A stretch of 64,000 nt of DNA, taken from NCBI GenBank assembly GCA_964058845.1, contig CAXKVR010000087.1, positions 1 through 64,000 on the forward strand. Reading direction: 5' to 3'. Origin of the DNA: Carex sylvatica. Lineage: Eukaryota; Streptophyta; Magnoliopsida; Poales; Cyperaceae. Each line of letters begins with the position of its first letter. The stretch's first letter is position 1. A program made the position numbers and the translations under genes. The notes beneath the pieces are model-generated. The model saw only the letters and a program-made list of their open reading frames with translations. It made no database searches and had not been told where the DNA came from. Of this stretch, positions 12,001 to 23,600 are shown piece by piece.

Positions 12001-14528
12001 TCGAAACACCTTCAATTTGTGTTTTGTATTAGGGTTGTAAATGCCCTATTATCTTGCCATAAAGGTACACTACTAGGGTGCTCCAAACACATTGAGTTGA
12101 AGTCTTGTATTATGTTTGTAAATGCCCTATTATTTTATCATCTGGAGACACTACTAGAATGCTCCAAACGTATTCAATTGGAATTTTCTCATAGGGTTGT
12201 AAATGCCGTATTATATTGCCACAGAGGGACACTACTAAGGTGCTCCATACATATTCAATTGGAGTATTGTATTTGGATTGTCAATACCCTATTATCTTGC
12301 CATATAGAGACACTACTAGATTGCTCCAAACACCTTCAATTGGAGTGTATTAGGGTTGTAAATGCCCTATTATCTTGCCATAGAGGGACGCTACTAGGGT
12401 GCTCCAAACACATTTAATTGTAAATGTCTTATTATCTGGCCATCTGGATACACTACTAGAGTGCTTCAAGCACATTAAACTGTAGTGTTGTAGTAGGGTT
12501 ATAAATAAACTATTATGTTGCCATATGGAGACACTATTAAAATTCTCCAAACACCTTCATTGGGAGTGTTGTATTAGGGTTATAAATGCCCTATTATCTT
12601 GCCATAGAGGGACACTACTAGGGTGCTCCAAATACATTTAATTGTAAATGTCTTATTATCTGGCCATCTGGATACACTACTCGAGTGCTCCAAACATATT
12701 AAACTGTAGTGTTGTATTAGGGTTGTAAATAAACTATTATGTTGCCATATAGAGACACTATTAAAATTCTCCAAACACCTTCATTGGGAGTGTTGTATTA
12801 GGATTGTAAATTCCCTATTATCTTACCATAGAGGGACAATAATAGAGTCCTCCAAACACCTTCAATTGGAGTGTTGTATTATGGTTGTAAATGCCTTATT
12901 ATCTTGCCATATAGAGACGCTACTTGGGTGCTCCAAACACCTTCAATTGGAGTTATCTATTATGGTTGTAAATACCTTATTATCTTGCCATAGAGGGGCA
13001 CTACTACAGTGCTCCAAACACCATCAATTGGAGTGTTGTATTAGGGTTATAAAAGACCTATTTATCTTGCCATAGTGGGACATTACTTGGGTGATCCAAA
13101 CGTATTCAATTGGTGTGTTGTATTAAGGTTGCATATGCCTTTTTATCTTGTAATCTGGAGACAATACTTAGAGTACTGCAAACACCTTCAATAGGAGTAT
13201 TGTATTAGGGTTGTAAATACCTTATTATCCTTCCATATTAAGACACTACTAGAGTGCTCCAAACACCTTCAATTGGTGTGTTGTATTAGGTTTGTAAATG
13301 CCGTATTATATTGCCATACAGTGACACTACTAGGGTGCTCCGTACATATTCAATTGGATTATTGTATTTGGATTGTAAATACCCTCTTATATTGCCATAT
13401 AGATACACTGCTAGAGTGCTCCAAACACCTTCAGTTGGAGTGTTGTATTAGGGTTGTAAATACCCTATTATCTTGCCATAGAAGGACACAACTATGGTGC
13501 TGCAAACATATTGAATTGGAGTGTTGCATTATGTTTGTAAATGCTTTATTATTTTGCCATCTGGAGACACTACTAGAATGCTCCAAACGTATTCAACTAG
13601 AATTTTGTATTAGGTTGTAAATGCCCTATTATCTTGCCATATAGAGACACTACTTGGGTGCTCCAAACACCATCAATTGGAGTGTTGTATTAGAATTGTA
13701 AATACCTATTATCTTACAATCTGGAGACACTACTTAGATTGCTGCAAACACCTTCAATTGGAGTGTTGTATTAGGGTTGTAAATACCCTATTATCTTGCC
13801 ATATGGGGACACTACTAGGGTGCTCCCAAGATATTCAATTCGAGTGTTGTATTATGGTTGTAAATGCCCTATTATCTTGCCATCTGGAGACACTATTAGA
13901 TTGCTCCAAACACCTTCAATTGGAGTGTTGTATTAGGGTTGTAAATGACCTATTATCTTGCCATAGAGGGACACTACTAGGGTGCTCCAAACACAATCAA
14001 TTGGAGTGTTGTATTAGGGTTGCATATGTCTTATTATCTGTCCATCTGGATACACTACTAGAGTGCTCCAAACACATTAAACTGTATTGTTGTATTAGGG
14101 TTATAAATGCAATAGAGAGACACTACTAGGGTGCTCCAAACGCCTTCAATAGGGGTGTTATATTAGGGTTGCAAATGTCCTCTTATCTTGCAATCTAGAG
14201 ACACTACATAGAGTACTGCAAACACCTTCAATAGGAGTGCTATATTAGGGGTGTAAATACCTGATTATTCTTCCATATAGAGACACTACTAGAGTGCTCC
14301 AAACACCTTCAATTGCAGTGTTGTATTTGGGTTGTAAATACCCTATTATCTTGCCATTGAGGGACACAACTACAGAGTGCTCCAAACGCCTTCAATTGGA
14401 GTATTGTATTAAGGTTATAAATGCCTTATTATCTTGCTATAGTGGGAAATTACTTGGGTGCTCCAAACATATTCAATTGAAGTGTTGTATTATGGTTGTA
14501 AATGCCTTATAATCTTGCCATCTGGAGA
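6018..14528 (+). repeat. 81-bp satellite array (about 105 units), 27-codon period
   Basis: An 81-bp unit, with phrases GGTGCTCCAAACACCTTCAA, TTGGAGTGTTGTATTAGGG, TTGTAAATACCCTATTATCT and TGCCATATAGAGACACTACT, repeats head to tail. Units diverge by roughly 5-25 percent. Because 81 is a multiple of three and one frame of the unit lacks stops, many units translate into 27-residue repeats with the core ECCIRVVNTLLSCH. The longest open runs are 10079-10546 and 13677-14129. I treat these as satellite readthrough, not as genes. Distinctive variants recur at exact multiples of 81 bp (7341 to 7989 is 8 units, 7989 to 8394 is 5 units), which indicates higher-order amplification. The array is bounded left by a CACTA end and right by an Athila LTR. 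Confidence 0.93.
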
Positions 14529-14561
14529 TGATATCACCATATTTGATCTATTGTTCAGACC

Positions 14562-14760
14562 AATCCCCGTACCAAAATTTGCGCTTTAAACAATTAAATA
14601 GCGTCTATTACATTGAATATCTATATAATGTGGTACTACTGCGTTTTCATTCTTATTTGCAGTCCCCGTACCAAAATTTGTGCTTTAAACAATTAAATAG
14701 CATCTATTACATTGAATATCTATATAATGTGGTACTGCTGCGTTTTTATTCTTATTTGCA
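14562..14760 (+). repeat. Tandem duplication of about 100 bp inside the 5' LTR
   Basis: The segment starting CCCCGTACCAAAATTTG and ending TTCTTATTTGCAG occurs twice in direct succession (about 14564-14661 and 14664-14761). It is single in the two right-hand LTR copies. Confidence 0.85.
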
Positions 14761-15081
14761 GATAAATTGGCAAAATTAGGAGATAACTGATAATCTGAGA
14801 CTGTGCATGTGAGTCGCATCAACCATGACGCGAGTCGCTTACCACTCTGACGCTACCACAGATGCTAGCCACATCAGACAGACTTCGATGCGACTCGCAT
14901 CCATGCCACGCGACCCGTTTTACCACTCTGACGCTACCACAGACGCTAGCCGCATCAAATAAACTCTAATGTGACCGCATCAACCCTGACACGAGCTGCA
15001 TCGGAGTTTTCCAGAGCAGAAGGCGGAGGCCCAATTAAGGCCTAATTAAGGCCCAAAGATGAAAGGGTCATTTGGGAAGGC

Positions 15082-15089
15082 TATAAAAG
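15082..15089 (+). promoter_or_regulatory. TATA box of the Athila-like LTR
   Basis: TATAAAAG in the context GGCTATAAAAGGACA. It is conserved in the other LTR copies at 25367-25374 and 33006-33013, about 30 bp before a purine-rich leader. A U3/R boundary shortly downstream is inferred. Confidence 0.7.
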
Positions 15090-16189
15090 GACATTCTCTG
15101 TCACTAACCAGGGGATCGAACAGAATCTAAGAGATAGGTTCAAAAAGAGAGATTAAGCGGGAGAGCTGAGCAGTGAAGATTGGAGAGCTTCATAGATCTT
15201 CTTTCCTTCTTCTTTCCTTCTTCTTCGGGTTTTATTATGATTTGTTCTTTCGTTACTTTCTTTCTTTCTTTCTTGATCATGATTGAGTAGATCTTTTAGT
15301 TTCTAGGGTTAAGATGTAGTCTGAAACTCTATTTTGTAATGGATGATGTTTAGATCTCAGTTTATATTTGTGTTAATTTGCCTGAGTATTATTTTTATTG
15401 CTTGATTGAAATTGCTTGAATGAATCTTGTTGTCTACTGTTGAATGTCTATAGCATCTCTTCTAGTATTTTGGCCTTGATGTTTCTTACAATTAAATCAA
15501 GTATTTGAGGTAGATCTTTGATCTGAGAGGTGAGATCAATAGTAACTGAGAGGTCAAATTTCCATCTATTGAGAGATAGTGGATACCTTTAGTAAACCAG
15601 ATAAATGACTTAGAATTGAATACTCTAGAGGTATGAGATATAAGAAGGTGAAGTTGCATTTCCTTACCAAGTTCATTAAGTTATATAATAAGAGTTGAGG
15701 TGTAGGAACTTTAGGTACGGTCAATGGATCCTTACACAAGTAAACAGCTAAAGAACAGACACATGCTGCATTCACTCGAGGTCCACGCGACTCGCATGTG
15801 AGAGCACGCGGGTCGCGTCACACGGGTCGCATATGAAGGTATGCGAGTCGCGTGAAGGGATCAGAGAGGAAGAGTTGAAAGACAAAGTCTAAAACCCTGG
15901 AAACTTCATTTTATAATCAAGTAAAACTAAATTTTTAATTGCTGTCATTTACTGTTATCGAACTTAGGAAATATAAACAAATCAAATCACCCTTTCATTA
16001 CTTCTAGTACCTAACTGAGCTAAGCAAAAGTCCAGAATTGAACTATTCCCTGTGGATCGATACCTGATTATACCATTCGATAAGGGTTGTACACTTACAA
16101 TCTAATTCGAGAGCTAAATCAAGGTTTTAAACAAAGTACAGCTCGCTGTACTGAAGCTTTGTGTATACGCTTTGCGCATAACAAGTTTT

Positions 16190-16207
16190 TGGCACCGTTG
16201 TCGGGGA
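16190..16207 (+). promoter_or_regulatory. Primer binding site, tRNA-Asp type
   Basis: TGGCACCGTTGTCGGGGA lies 6 bp after the 5' LTR. It matches the usual Athila primer site complementary to plant tRNA-Asp except for two transitions, consistent with age. Confidence 0.8.
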
Positions 16208-16448
16208 ACAACAATCATTTTTTTGGATTTTAGCCTATCCAGGTTAATCTAGATTTTAATCTGTATCATTTCTTCTATTATTCTCATTTCAAAATCTGGC
16301 TTTCTTACCACCTTTCACAGACAACTATCAATTGAGGACCAAAAGTAACTACCACCTGAGGAGCAAAGGACCTGTTTTTGACGAAACTCCTCCAAGCGAC
16401 ATTGATCCTGCATAGTCCTCTCTAGACGAGACTAGTGTCCCAGTTGAA

Positions 16449-18041
16449 GTGACTTGCATCAAGCTTGACGCGACCCGCATCAAGGTAGACGCGACCCGCG
16501 TTAAAGAGACAATGTTAGCACATCCGAGCAGGGAAGACAGGGAAGCAGAGGAAAGAGATAAGGAAGACCTGACTGACCAGTCTGATGATGACATGGATAT
16601 CTGCATGCCAAGGACTTTACGCGAGTTTAATGTGCCAAGGGATGGAGATGTCAGAGGTGCAATCAGGCTGCCAAGAGTTCCTGGCCAGCAACCAAACTTC
16701 AATCCGGGAGTTGTCAACATGGTTCAGCAGAACACATTCAATGGCTTGGATCATGAGGACCCGCATGCTTATCTCCAAACTTTTCTTGAATGCATTACAA
16801 CCATTAAGACTAATGGGGCAACAGCTGATTACACCAAACTTGCTTTATTTCCTTTTACTCTTGGAGACAAGGCTAAGAAATGGTTAGGGTCTTTACCAAG
16901 GGACTCCATTACCAACTGGAGAGAACTGTCTAAATTATTTCTGACAAGGTTTTTCCCTCACAAAAGGACTGCAAAGGTACAAAACCAACTGACCAGTTTT
17001 AGGCAAAGGTCTGATGAACCACTCAATGAGTACTGGGAAAGGTTTAGGGAATTGCAGTACTCTTGTCCTCACCATGGTATTCCAGATTGGCTGTTGATTC
17101 AAACTTTTTATGATGGCTTGACTGAAAGCACTCGTACCACTGTTGATGCAGTTGCAGGTGGAGCATTGATGTCAAGGGAACCTCTTGAGGCCATGATTTT
17201 GATTGATAACATGGCACAGAACCAACAGTGGTCTGGCCGTGACAACACCCGACCAGGAGGTGGCGGCAAATATGAGGTTTATCACATCACTGCCCTAACC
17301 GCCAAGATGGATGCTATGCAGAGGACAATGGATAAGTTGAGTGTGAAGGCAGTCGAGCAGCAGCCGCAAACATGTGTCATGTGTGGAGATGAAAGGAACT
17401 CTTATGAGCAATGCCCAAGTGTATCAGCTGATGACGAGACTGGACAAGTACACTCCCTCAACAATGAACCATCCTTCTTTCCTAAATCTCCTTTCAACCG
17501 ATCCTACTCCAAGGACCCGGTAGAGCAACAAAACTGGAGGTGGAATCAGAATAACCCAGCACCATTCAACAATCCTCCCAGACCTTCTTTCACCAACTCT
17601 TCTGGCAGTAACAATACCAACAGGAATTTCTACCAGAATGCTGTCTTTCCAAATTAGAACAACCGAGCACCTCAAGCTAGTTCTTCCAAATCGTATGTGC
17701 CTCCCTATGCCGATAACTTCACTCATGAGCAAGGTAAAATGAATCAAATTATGTGGAACCAAATGCAATCTATGTCTGCTCAATTAGCTGCTCAGAACAA
17801 GTTGCTGGAGCAATGGAGTCACACAGTCACATCGAGCCAACCTCAACATGGAAAGTTACCTGCTCAACCAGAACCCAACCCCAAGGGAGAAGCAAAGGCA
17901 ATTACTCTGCGAAGTGGGACGCAATACAAAGAACCAGCCTACCCATCAGATCAGACCCCAGTCGATGCGACTCGCATCCCTGACATGCGACCCGCGTCAA
18001 CCTCTGAAGAGGTGAATCTGGGCCGCATGGAAACAACTTGA
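16449..18041 (+). pseudogene. Athila-like gag, with stops
   Basis: The frame carries the plant retrotransposon gag domain (roughly residues 98-245 of the open part), with EDPHAYLQTFLE, KAKKWLGSLP, LFLTRFFPH and YWERFRELQYSCPHHG. It forms the capsid-like core of the retrotransposon particle. The frame stops at 17655-17657 (TAG, probably from CAG) and continues in phase (SKSYVPPYADNF, GEAKAITLRSG) to a TGA at 18039-18041. Upstream in-frame stops near 16413 obscure the true start, so the 5' limit is only the open part. The N-terminal and C-terminal parts contain peptides DATRI/DATRV and DMRPA, which come from the dispersed GCGACYCGC motif. Confidence 0.88.
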
Positions 18042-18328
18042 CCTGCATCCCAAATTGAGGTACCGGTGAACGCGACTCGCATACCTGACATGCGACTCGC
18101 GTGTCATGAATCTGAGAGTCAGAAAAGGAAGGAGATTGAGAAACCACCATTGTACAGACCACCTGTACCCTTCCCCCGAAGACTAGCTGAGACCAAATTG
18201 AACGCATAATTTTCTAATTTTGTCGAGGTTCTTAAGGGACTGCACATCACAATCCCATTCACTGACGCCTTGACCCAAATGCCCATCTATGCCAAGTTCC
18301 TGAAGGATTCCTATCCAACAAGCGAAGC

Positions 18329-20197
18329 TTGGGGGGGCACGAGACGGTGAAACTGACAGAACAGTGCAGTGCAATTCTGAACAGTGAGCTACCAACCAAA
18401 CTGGACTACCCTGGTAAATTCTCTATTCCTTGCATTATAGGGAAAGCCACGATCAAGAGAGCTCTTTGCGATTTGGGAGCTAGTGTGAGTCTCATGCCTC
18501 GCACAATCTTTGATCGATTGGGAATGGGTGAGCTTCGACCTACCTGAATGACCTTACAGCTAGCAGACTCCCCGGTAAGACTTCCACTCGGCATAGTGGA
18601 AGATGTGCCAGTTCAGGTTGGAAAATACTATGTACCTGTTGATTTTGTAGTGATGGAAATGGAAGAGGATAAGGAAGTTCCCATCATCCTGGGACGATCT
18701 TTTCTTAGAACTGCAGGTGCAATTATTGATGTGTTTCAAGGAACGCTGACCTTGAATTTTGGAGGGGAGAAGGTGCGATTTCAACTTGATCGTGTCATGA
18801 AGTATCCTTCCCCAGCCGAATCTTATTTCCGAATAGATGCGATCGAAGAATGTTTAACAAATTTGGCGGAAGGTTACTTGCTTGAGGAAATCAACAAGGA
18901 TAGGGATGCACATGCTAATTTTTGGTCTGAGATGAAGGATGAACCAAATCACTTAGAATCAGATGTGGAAACGTTTGACCTGAGAAGACCTGGATGCAAC
19001 CCGTATGGACCTTACGCGAGTCACGTTCAAAAGCCTGAAGACCTAGAGGCCAGAGGATGCGAGTCAGACGAAACCAACGCAGGTTCCGCATGCGAGTCGA
19101 GTGCTTCTGATGCGACCCGCGTCAAGGCTCAGACAGAGGGAATGCTTCCTGAGCTCAAGCCTCTACCAACCAACCTCATGTATGAATTCCTTGGCCCAGA
19201 TCGCTCTTTTCCCGTTATTGTCTGTGCAGATTTAAATCCCGATCAAACTGCCAAACTTCTCGAGAAGCTGAAACTTCACCAAAGCGCAATCGGGTATTCA
19301 ATCAGTGACCTGAGGAGAATCAGCCCGTCCATCTGCTCGCACAGAATCTTCCTGGAAGACGATCACAAGCCATCTGTTGAACATCAGTGACAGCTCAACC
19401 CAAACCTAAGAGAGGTAGTCAAGAAAGAGATTTTCAAGCTTCTTGATGCATGTATTATCTACTCAATTTCTGACAGTTAATGGGTGAGCCATATCCATGT
19501 GGTGCCCAAAAAAGGAGGCACGACAGTGGTAACTAATGAGAAGAATGAGCTAATCCAAACACATGTGGTGAATGGGTATCGAATGTGTATTGATTATAGA
19601 AAACTCAACGCAGCCACACGCAAGGATCACTTTCCTCTGCCATTTGTCGACCAACTCTTAGAAAGGCTTGCTAACCACTCCTACTTTTGTTATCTGGATG
19701 GTTACTCTGGTTTCTTCCAAATCCCAATTCACCCAAAAGACCAAGAGAAGGCCACTTTTACTTGTCCGTATGGTACATATGCATACTGTAGGATGCCTTT
19801 TGGTCTTTGTAATGCACCAGTAACCTTTCAGAGAGCCATGATGGTCATCTTTTCTGACTTCATTGAGCATGAGGTTGAGATTTTCATGGATGATTTTTCT
19901 GTCTATGGTTCATGTTTTGACTCTTGTTTGACTAACCTTTGCAAAATTTTACAGAGATGCGAAGAAGTTCATTGGATTTTGAATTTGGAGAAATGTCACT
20001 TCATGGTCCAAACAGGTGTTGTCCTGGGACATGTTGTGACCTCCAAAGGCATAGATGTTGATAAGGCAAAAATTGAAGTGGTTGAGAAACTTGCAGTCCC
20101 AACAAATGTTAAAGGGATTCGAAGTTTTTTAGGTCACGCAGGATTTTACCGTCGCTTCATTAAAGATTTTTCCAAAATTGCAAAACCACTTCATTAA
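18329..20197 (+). pseudogene. Athila-like pol: protease and reverse transcriptase, truncated
   Basis: A single reading frame runs through protease and reverse transcriptase but has stops at 18545-18547, 19388-19390 and 19478-19480, most explained by C-to-T changes in CGA or CAA codons. The protease segment shows IPCIIGKATIKRALCDLGAS with the Athila-type DLG catalytic triplet and a later ILGRSFL. The reverse transcriptase has YRMCIDYRKLNAAT, FPLPFVDQLLERL, CRMPFGLCNAPVTFQ and the catalytic FMDD box. The frame ends shortly after FLGHAGFYRRFIKDFSKIAKPLH, where RNase H should begin; RNase H and integrase are absent. The left breakpoint of the 7.6-kb duplication (18902) lies in the protease-RT linker. 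Confidence 0.9.
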
Positions 20198-20620
20198 AGA
20201 GGTGCGTCGCCCAAGCGACGCGACCCTTCCTTCTCTTCTTCCTCTTCTTATACCCTCCACTCCCTTTCTTTCACTGTGAGAGAAGAAAGTGAAGTCTGAG
20301 AGAGAGAGCGCAAACCCTAGCCAAGGATTTGAGGGAGAGAGCACCAACGAGCGAGAAAAGGAGACCACTCGCCGTGCCTTTCATCCTTTGAACAACAACA
20401 CCACCACCTTTGCCGTTCTGGTACCTGACGCGGCCCGCTTATCACCCACCGCGATCTGCTTCTTTTCTTATCGCGCATCGCCTCACCGTGCCGTTCTAGG
20501 ACCTGACGCGGCCCACTTCTTACCTGACGCGACCCACATTTCTCCCTTACGCAACCTGCTTTTACCTGACGCGGCCTGCATTTTCCCTGACGCGACCCGC
20601 ATACCAGACTACCAGCTATC
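20198..20620 (+). other. Deletion junction and leader upstream of the ATHILA-type ORF
   Basis: This segment directly follows the truncated RT. It is CT-rich, then contains GAGAGAGAGAGCGCAAACCC and AGGATTTGAGGGAGAGAG, and then five copies of CTGACGCGRCCCRC between about 20423 and 20600. It looks like a leader for the downstream ORF rather than coding sequence. A long frame that overlaps it (20289-21167) is a shadow. Confidence 0.5.
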
Positions 20621-23600
20621 ATGTTTCGTGAGCGCCGCTCCAAACACGCTCAGGAATGGAGGCAGCGATAACTCTGGGATCAGCAACAACAAAAACAATA
20701 GGTGGCTGCATCTAGTTCATCCCATAGCGGTACCCCCTCTCACTCTTCTTCTCATCATTCTTCTTATCATCCTTCCTCTCTCTCTCATGAGCCTACTGGC
20801 TCACATTTTGACTACATCTCTGATTCTGACGCTGTCTCTGCTTAATTCACCCCTCGAGCGGAGGACTATCCACAGCCGCATTTCTCGTTCACTGGACATG
20901 GCATGTTTAAGCATTTTGACCGTCTGCGGCAGCGCATATTCGAGAACACTCGCCGTGTCCACTTTGGGACCCTCCAATCGTTTGGCGTCAACGTCAATTT
21001 CACTTGTGCCACCGAGAGGATTGGATTTACACCCTCCTTCTGGAGCATCCACCGTGACTGCTACGACGAGCTTACCCTTGAGTTTCTTTCTTCCCTCAAA
21101 CTCAGGTATGACCCCGAAAACCAGGCTTACATTAAATTTCAAATGCACAGTCAGACTTGGCGTGTAGGCATTTGTCAACTTCGGGAGTGGTTAGGATTTC
21201 GCGAGAATACTCAGATCGACTCCCTTGATTTTCGGGTGGGCTATGACAAGGACCATTTCTGGCGCCTGATCACTGGTATGGAGATAGCCACCAGCAACCA
21301 ATTCTGAGGACTTGTCATTCCTCATCCAGTCCTCCGTTGCATCCAGCGGGCCTTAGCTAGCACTATCTTCGCACGCGGCGAGACAGCTGCTCATGCTAAT
21401 GAGGAGGATCTCAAGTTAATGGACCACATGCTCCATAGCAACCAAGAGTTAGAACAGCCCGATCTGATGCTCTTCATGGTTCGTCACTGGCTCACTATCC
21501 AGCAGAACAAGAAGATAGGTGGCTCCATCCACATTGGCGCCTATGTGACCCTTATTGCTGACCATCTAGGCGTCTCGACCGAGGGTTTTACACTTTTCAG
21601 GGGTCGGATCCTCCTGGACGCCAAGGCCTACCAGTCAACAGCTTTCATCAAGATCGAGTGTGGTCCTGCCAACCACCCAGATAGATACTTTTGCCGCATG
21701 CCGAATGGTACTCAGTATCTGCTGCCCATCCGAGCACCTCTATTCTGTGATGAGCGCTTTTGGCTATTCACTGGCCCACAGCTAGCTGACCAGGCCCCTC
21801 CATCCCCACGTGTTCCATTTCACCCTCCTTTTTCTCCCGTTGCTGATGTGGATATGACTGATGTCCCCAGCTCTTCTCACCAGGTCCATGCCTCACCCTC
21901 TACAGCAGTCCCCTCACACCCACTCGATCCTACCATCGGGGACTTGTACAGCCTTATCTCTGTTAGATTTGTGTTCTAAAAGTTATCATTTGTTGATTAT
22001 CTTTTATATATGTTATATTTATGAATTGAATGTGATTTACATTTTGTTCCATGAGTTTTATATTTATATTTAGAAGTGTTCAAGAAGATGCACTTGGTCT
22101 TGAACTGCAGGACTTTAAGTAAATAAATATACAACACTAAAATGTTCACAGGTCTTGCATATTAGCAGGAACACTAATATGACATATAAGACTGTCGTGT
22201 TGATTAAAAGTACGTTGTAGTTCTGCAAACGTTGATAAAAGATTATCATTTAATAACACGAATATATGAAATGCTTCATATATTGAACATACCTAATAGA
22301 TGAAACATTATATGGATTGTGTTAGTGTCATTAATGTTTTCATCGTGTCTCTGATTTCAAGATTGAGACATATATTGTTTTCACATGAGGAATGTACAAC
22401 GTAATTATTATTAAAAGCTACTTGCAAGAAGTGGTGATAAAAATAATAGTTCTTTATATGTAACTTGTGCGGGAAAATGATATATGTCAATAGCATCATT
22501 GCCACTCATTAATAATGAGAAATAATATTTTGGGCCCCTTGGTAAAGTAGAATTATAAATGGATCCAATATAACTGAAGTGCAGTTATAATTTTATAATT
22601 TGCTTAATAGAGATCAAGAAATGATTATAATACAAAGATGACACAGTCCTACTTTATATATTAATCAGAATACCATAAGGCAAGAAATGGACACAAGTAA
22701 TGACAAATGTTACATTACTGTAAGGATCGCGTTTCGTAAAAGGATTACTAAACGTCTATGTTATTTGGGTAGCTGTAATGTATAGCTAGAATACCGCTTA
22801 CAGTTTATGAAATTAAATATTTCATTGCCAACATAATATAGATCCTCAATATAGGTCACACCAACTGAACGGGAAATAAGAAATAAATATTATGTCACAT
22901 GATGTGGCTGACTAGCAGGGAAATAAATATATATTGTAATGAGCATATTATGAGAATAATATTCGTTGCACATATCATAATATTTGAATATTATGAAATA
23001 TAAATTTATTTCAAGCCCAAGCCCAAGCCCAAAATATATTTTAGCAAATTGAGAAGAGAATAAGCCCAAACAAATATTGATTATGACCATTAAATTCGGA
23101 TTACAAAATGGATAGATTTTAAGGCAACTTTGAATGAGCATTTTAAGGGGCAAACATTCACCAATCTGGGCATGTGATCTATGATTTCTGTAGCCCTTCG
23201 AATGTAGAATCCAACGGTGAAAGTTTCAAGTCATTTGGAATTCCCTACAGAACAATATGATAGTTTTAGTAACGAAAGGTCAGAAGTTGATGTGCTGTTT
23301 TCGAATTCTGTTCATGTTTTAATACGAATTTAAAGAGTCTAATTATATTTTTAATAGCTGTAAATAATAGAACTAAATATATACATCAGGTATGGCTTTT
23401 CTCTCTCTCAAGTGAGTTTAGAGTTTTTCCTCCAAAACATTTTGCTAAAATATATATCGATTGATTATACAATCGATTAATAGACGGGTGAAAAGCTAGA
23501 CGCGGAAGAGAGTTCGCTAGCACGAATTCGATACCGTTCTTGTTTTGGATTCAAGGTGAACCTCAGAGGAATCAAGCTACGTTAAAGATCATAGGTATGA

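Larger units (their letters stand above)
14529..16183 (+). repeat. Athila-like 5' LTR (1,655 bp)
   Basis: It starts TGATATCACC and ends TTTGCGCATAACA. It is about 130 bp longer than the 3' LTR, mainly because of a tandem duplication of about 100 bp near its left end. It contains GCGACYCGC motif copies at 14811-14820, 14829-14838, 14889-14900, 14908-14917 and 15785-15856, a TATA box at 15082 and a CT-rich stretch at 15199-15275. Confidence 0.9.

Noticed and set aside
6842..14129. Series of open frames of 60-155 codons in the satellite as Cys-rich repeat protein genes
   Set aside because: They follow directly from an 81-bp period with one stop-free frame, lack promoters and consistent starts, and are broken by stops in many units.
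6018..14528. CRISPR-like array
   Set aside because: The repeats are contiguous 81-bp units without unique spacers, in a plant genome.
20289..21167. 292-codon plus-strand frame
   Set aside because: It overlaps the leader and the ATHILA-type ORF in another frame, has low-complexity Leu/Ser composition and no family match I recognise.
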